Assembly: GCA_023512835.1 (NCBI GenBank)
Contig: CM042088.1
Location: forward strand, 55,425,579 to 55,489,578
Reading direction: 5' to 3'
Source of the DNA: Taxillus chinensis
Lineage: Eukaryota > Streptophyta > Magnoliopsida > Santalales > Loranthaceae
DNA length: 64,000 bases
The notes below the pieces were generated by a model that saw only the letters and a program-made list of their open reading frames with translations, searched no databases and had not been told where the DNA came from. The translations under genes and the position numbers were made by a program. Positions 62,796 through 64,000 of the stretch are shown here, one piece after another; the stretch's first letter is position 1, and each line of letters starts with the position of its first letter.

Positions 62796-63913
62796 ATGGA
62801 GATTCTATCTCCTTGTTTCTCTTCCCCTTCTCTCAACCCACCATCTCCTCTCTCCACGAAATCTACAACTGTGTCCGCCTCCGCATCACCGCAACCTTCT
62901 CCGTCCCTCGCCATCGCCTCCGCCTCCGCTCAACCCCGAAGAACTCCCACCACCAAACGCTCCACCAAATCCGCCAAAACGCATCCGCCACCGCCAATCA
63001 CAAACCCAACGACCACTTCTCTCCCCCGCAAAAAGGTTGTCACACCTTACACACACACACACACAAAACCCTTAATTTCTCTGTTGTTGCTGGTGAACAA
63101 TTGCATATGGAAGGCTATTTATAGATAGATATAATTAAATGAAATAGAAAGAATCGACCAATGTGACCAAATGTCTTTAATTAAAATTAGTGCTTGGGTT
63201 GGGTGACTCCTCTATAGGTTCTGGTTCCCATTGGCACTGGCACTGAAGAAATGGAAGCTGTCATACTGGTTGATGTTCTGCGCCGTTCTGGTGCTGAGGT
63301 GATTGTGGCGTCAGTCGAGCCAGAGCTCCAAATTGAAGCATCCGGCGGTACTAAGCTGGTTGCTGATTCATCCATCTCGGCCTGTTCCGATCAGATCTTC
63401 GACCTTGTTGCTTTGCCGGTGAGGCTTACGCTATTTAAACCATCCTTTTGCCTTGGAGAAAAAAGAAAACAACGTGGGTGGTGGTACTTGGTAGACAACA
63501 CAGATGGGACTTGTAGGCTTCGTTGCCCACATCCTCACCCAGCCATTAGCTTGTGGCTACTAATCATTCTTCTGCTTTTTTCATTGCTTGCTTTAGAAAC
63601 CAACAAAAACAAAAACACAGATGCAACTGGTACTTAGCAAAAGCCCTTCGGCGTTTCTATCTCTAGTTTTGTTTCTTCGCTAATTTTTGTATGATTTGTT
63701 TTGACAAACCCATATGCTTTTGTTGGTGAATTGAATTGAATTGAATTTCAACTGTCCTTTAAGGGAGGGATGCCTGGCGCTGCACGTTTAAGAGATTGTG
63801 AAATTCTCAAGAAAATTACCAGCAGACAAGCCGAGGAGAAAAGGCTATATGGAGCTATCTGTGCTGCCCCAGCAGTTGCCCTTCTGCCCTGGGGTCTTCT
63901 GAAAAGAAAACAG
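62796..63913 (+). CDS. DJ1C: DJ-1 homolog C-like protein, chloroplastic (partial, first 3 exons)
   Basis: Exons 62796-63035, 63218-63418 and 63764-63913 are in frame (80, 67 and 50 codons); the gene runs past the window. The Ser/Pro/Thr-rich N-terminus starting [15 protein letters not shown] has the make-up of a chloroplast transit peptide. From codon 81 a DJ-1/PfpI domain follows: [37 protein letters not shown], then [19 protein letters not shown] and the nucleophile-elbow segment [18 protein letters not shown]. Plant DJ-1C proteins are needed for chloroplast development in Arabidopsis. A second DJ-1 domain is expected downstream. DJ-1A/B are alternatives, but the transit-like N-terminus and LLPWGLL favour C. 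Confidence 0.88.
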
Positions 63914-64000
63914 GTACTTTATTTGCTTCCAGTTCCCGTTAACTTTGCTCAACTCAGATTCAGACGTGCCCACATATGCTAATCGGTTAGATGGGTTGAA

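Overview
Plant nuclear DNA, almost certainly from a eudicot and perhaps a woody one. The reasons are GT-AG split genes with AT-rich introns, an A+T-rich intergenic background, and many LINE, Copia, Gypsy, hAT and TRIM insertions. No bacterial or organellar genes, CRISPR arrays, rRNA or convincing tRNAs were seen. All four functional genes lie on the + strand and were rebuilt exon by exon from splice sites and reading frame.

Layout. (1) 98-24054: eRF3, the GTPase partner of the translation termination factor eRF1, in 17 exons stretched over 24 kb by transposons in its introns. Exon 2 carries one extra base in a C7 run. (2) 22845-28732: a near-perfect tandem duplication of about 2.94 kb that copies eRF3 exons 14-17 and the 3' flank; its distal breakpoint sits in the centre of a palindromic MITE. 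(3) 28951-38395: AT-rich intergenic DNA with a Copia relic, a degenerate tandem repeat, a 218-bp direct duplication and a textbook TRIM retrotransposon (36181-36667). (4) 38396-45108: an intact 8-exon gene for a secreted PI-PLC X-domain protein (403 aa). (5) 45109-50538: two hAT-type non-autonomous elements, a PPR pseudogene on the minus strand and an AT-rich decayed tandem repeat. (6) 50539-60901: the complete 10-exon methylcrotonoyl-CoA carboxylase beta subunit gene (575 aa); its second intron holds a Copia remnant whose LTR region was hit by a hAT transposon. (7) 62796 to the window edge: the first three exons of a DJ-1 homolog C-type gene (chloroplast DJ-1/PfpI family), cut off by the window.

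The four genes serve unrelated functions (translation termination, a secreted PLC-like protein, mitochondrial leucine catabolism, a chloroplast DJ-1 protein) and are ordinary plant neighbours rather than a pathway cluster. The unusual content is structural: the duplicated eRF3 tail with its palindrome-centred breakpoint, a four-deep transposon nest inside eRF3 intron 7, several elements with readable target-site duplications, and the exon 2 frameshift. I found no convincing new multi-gene system.
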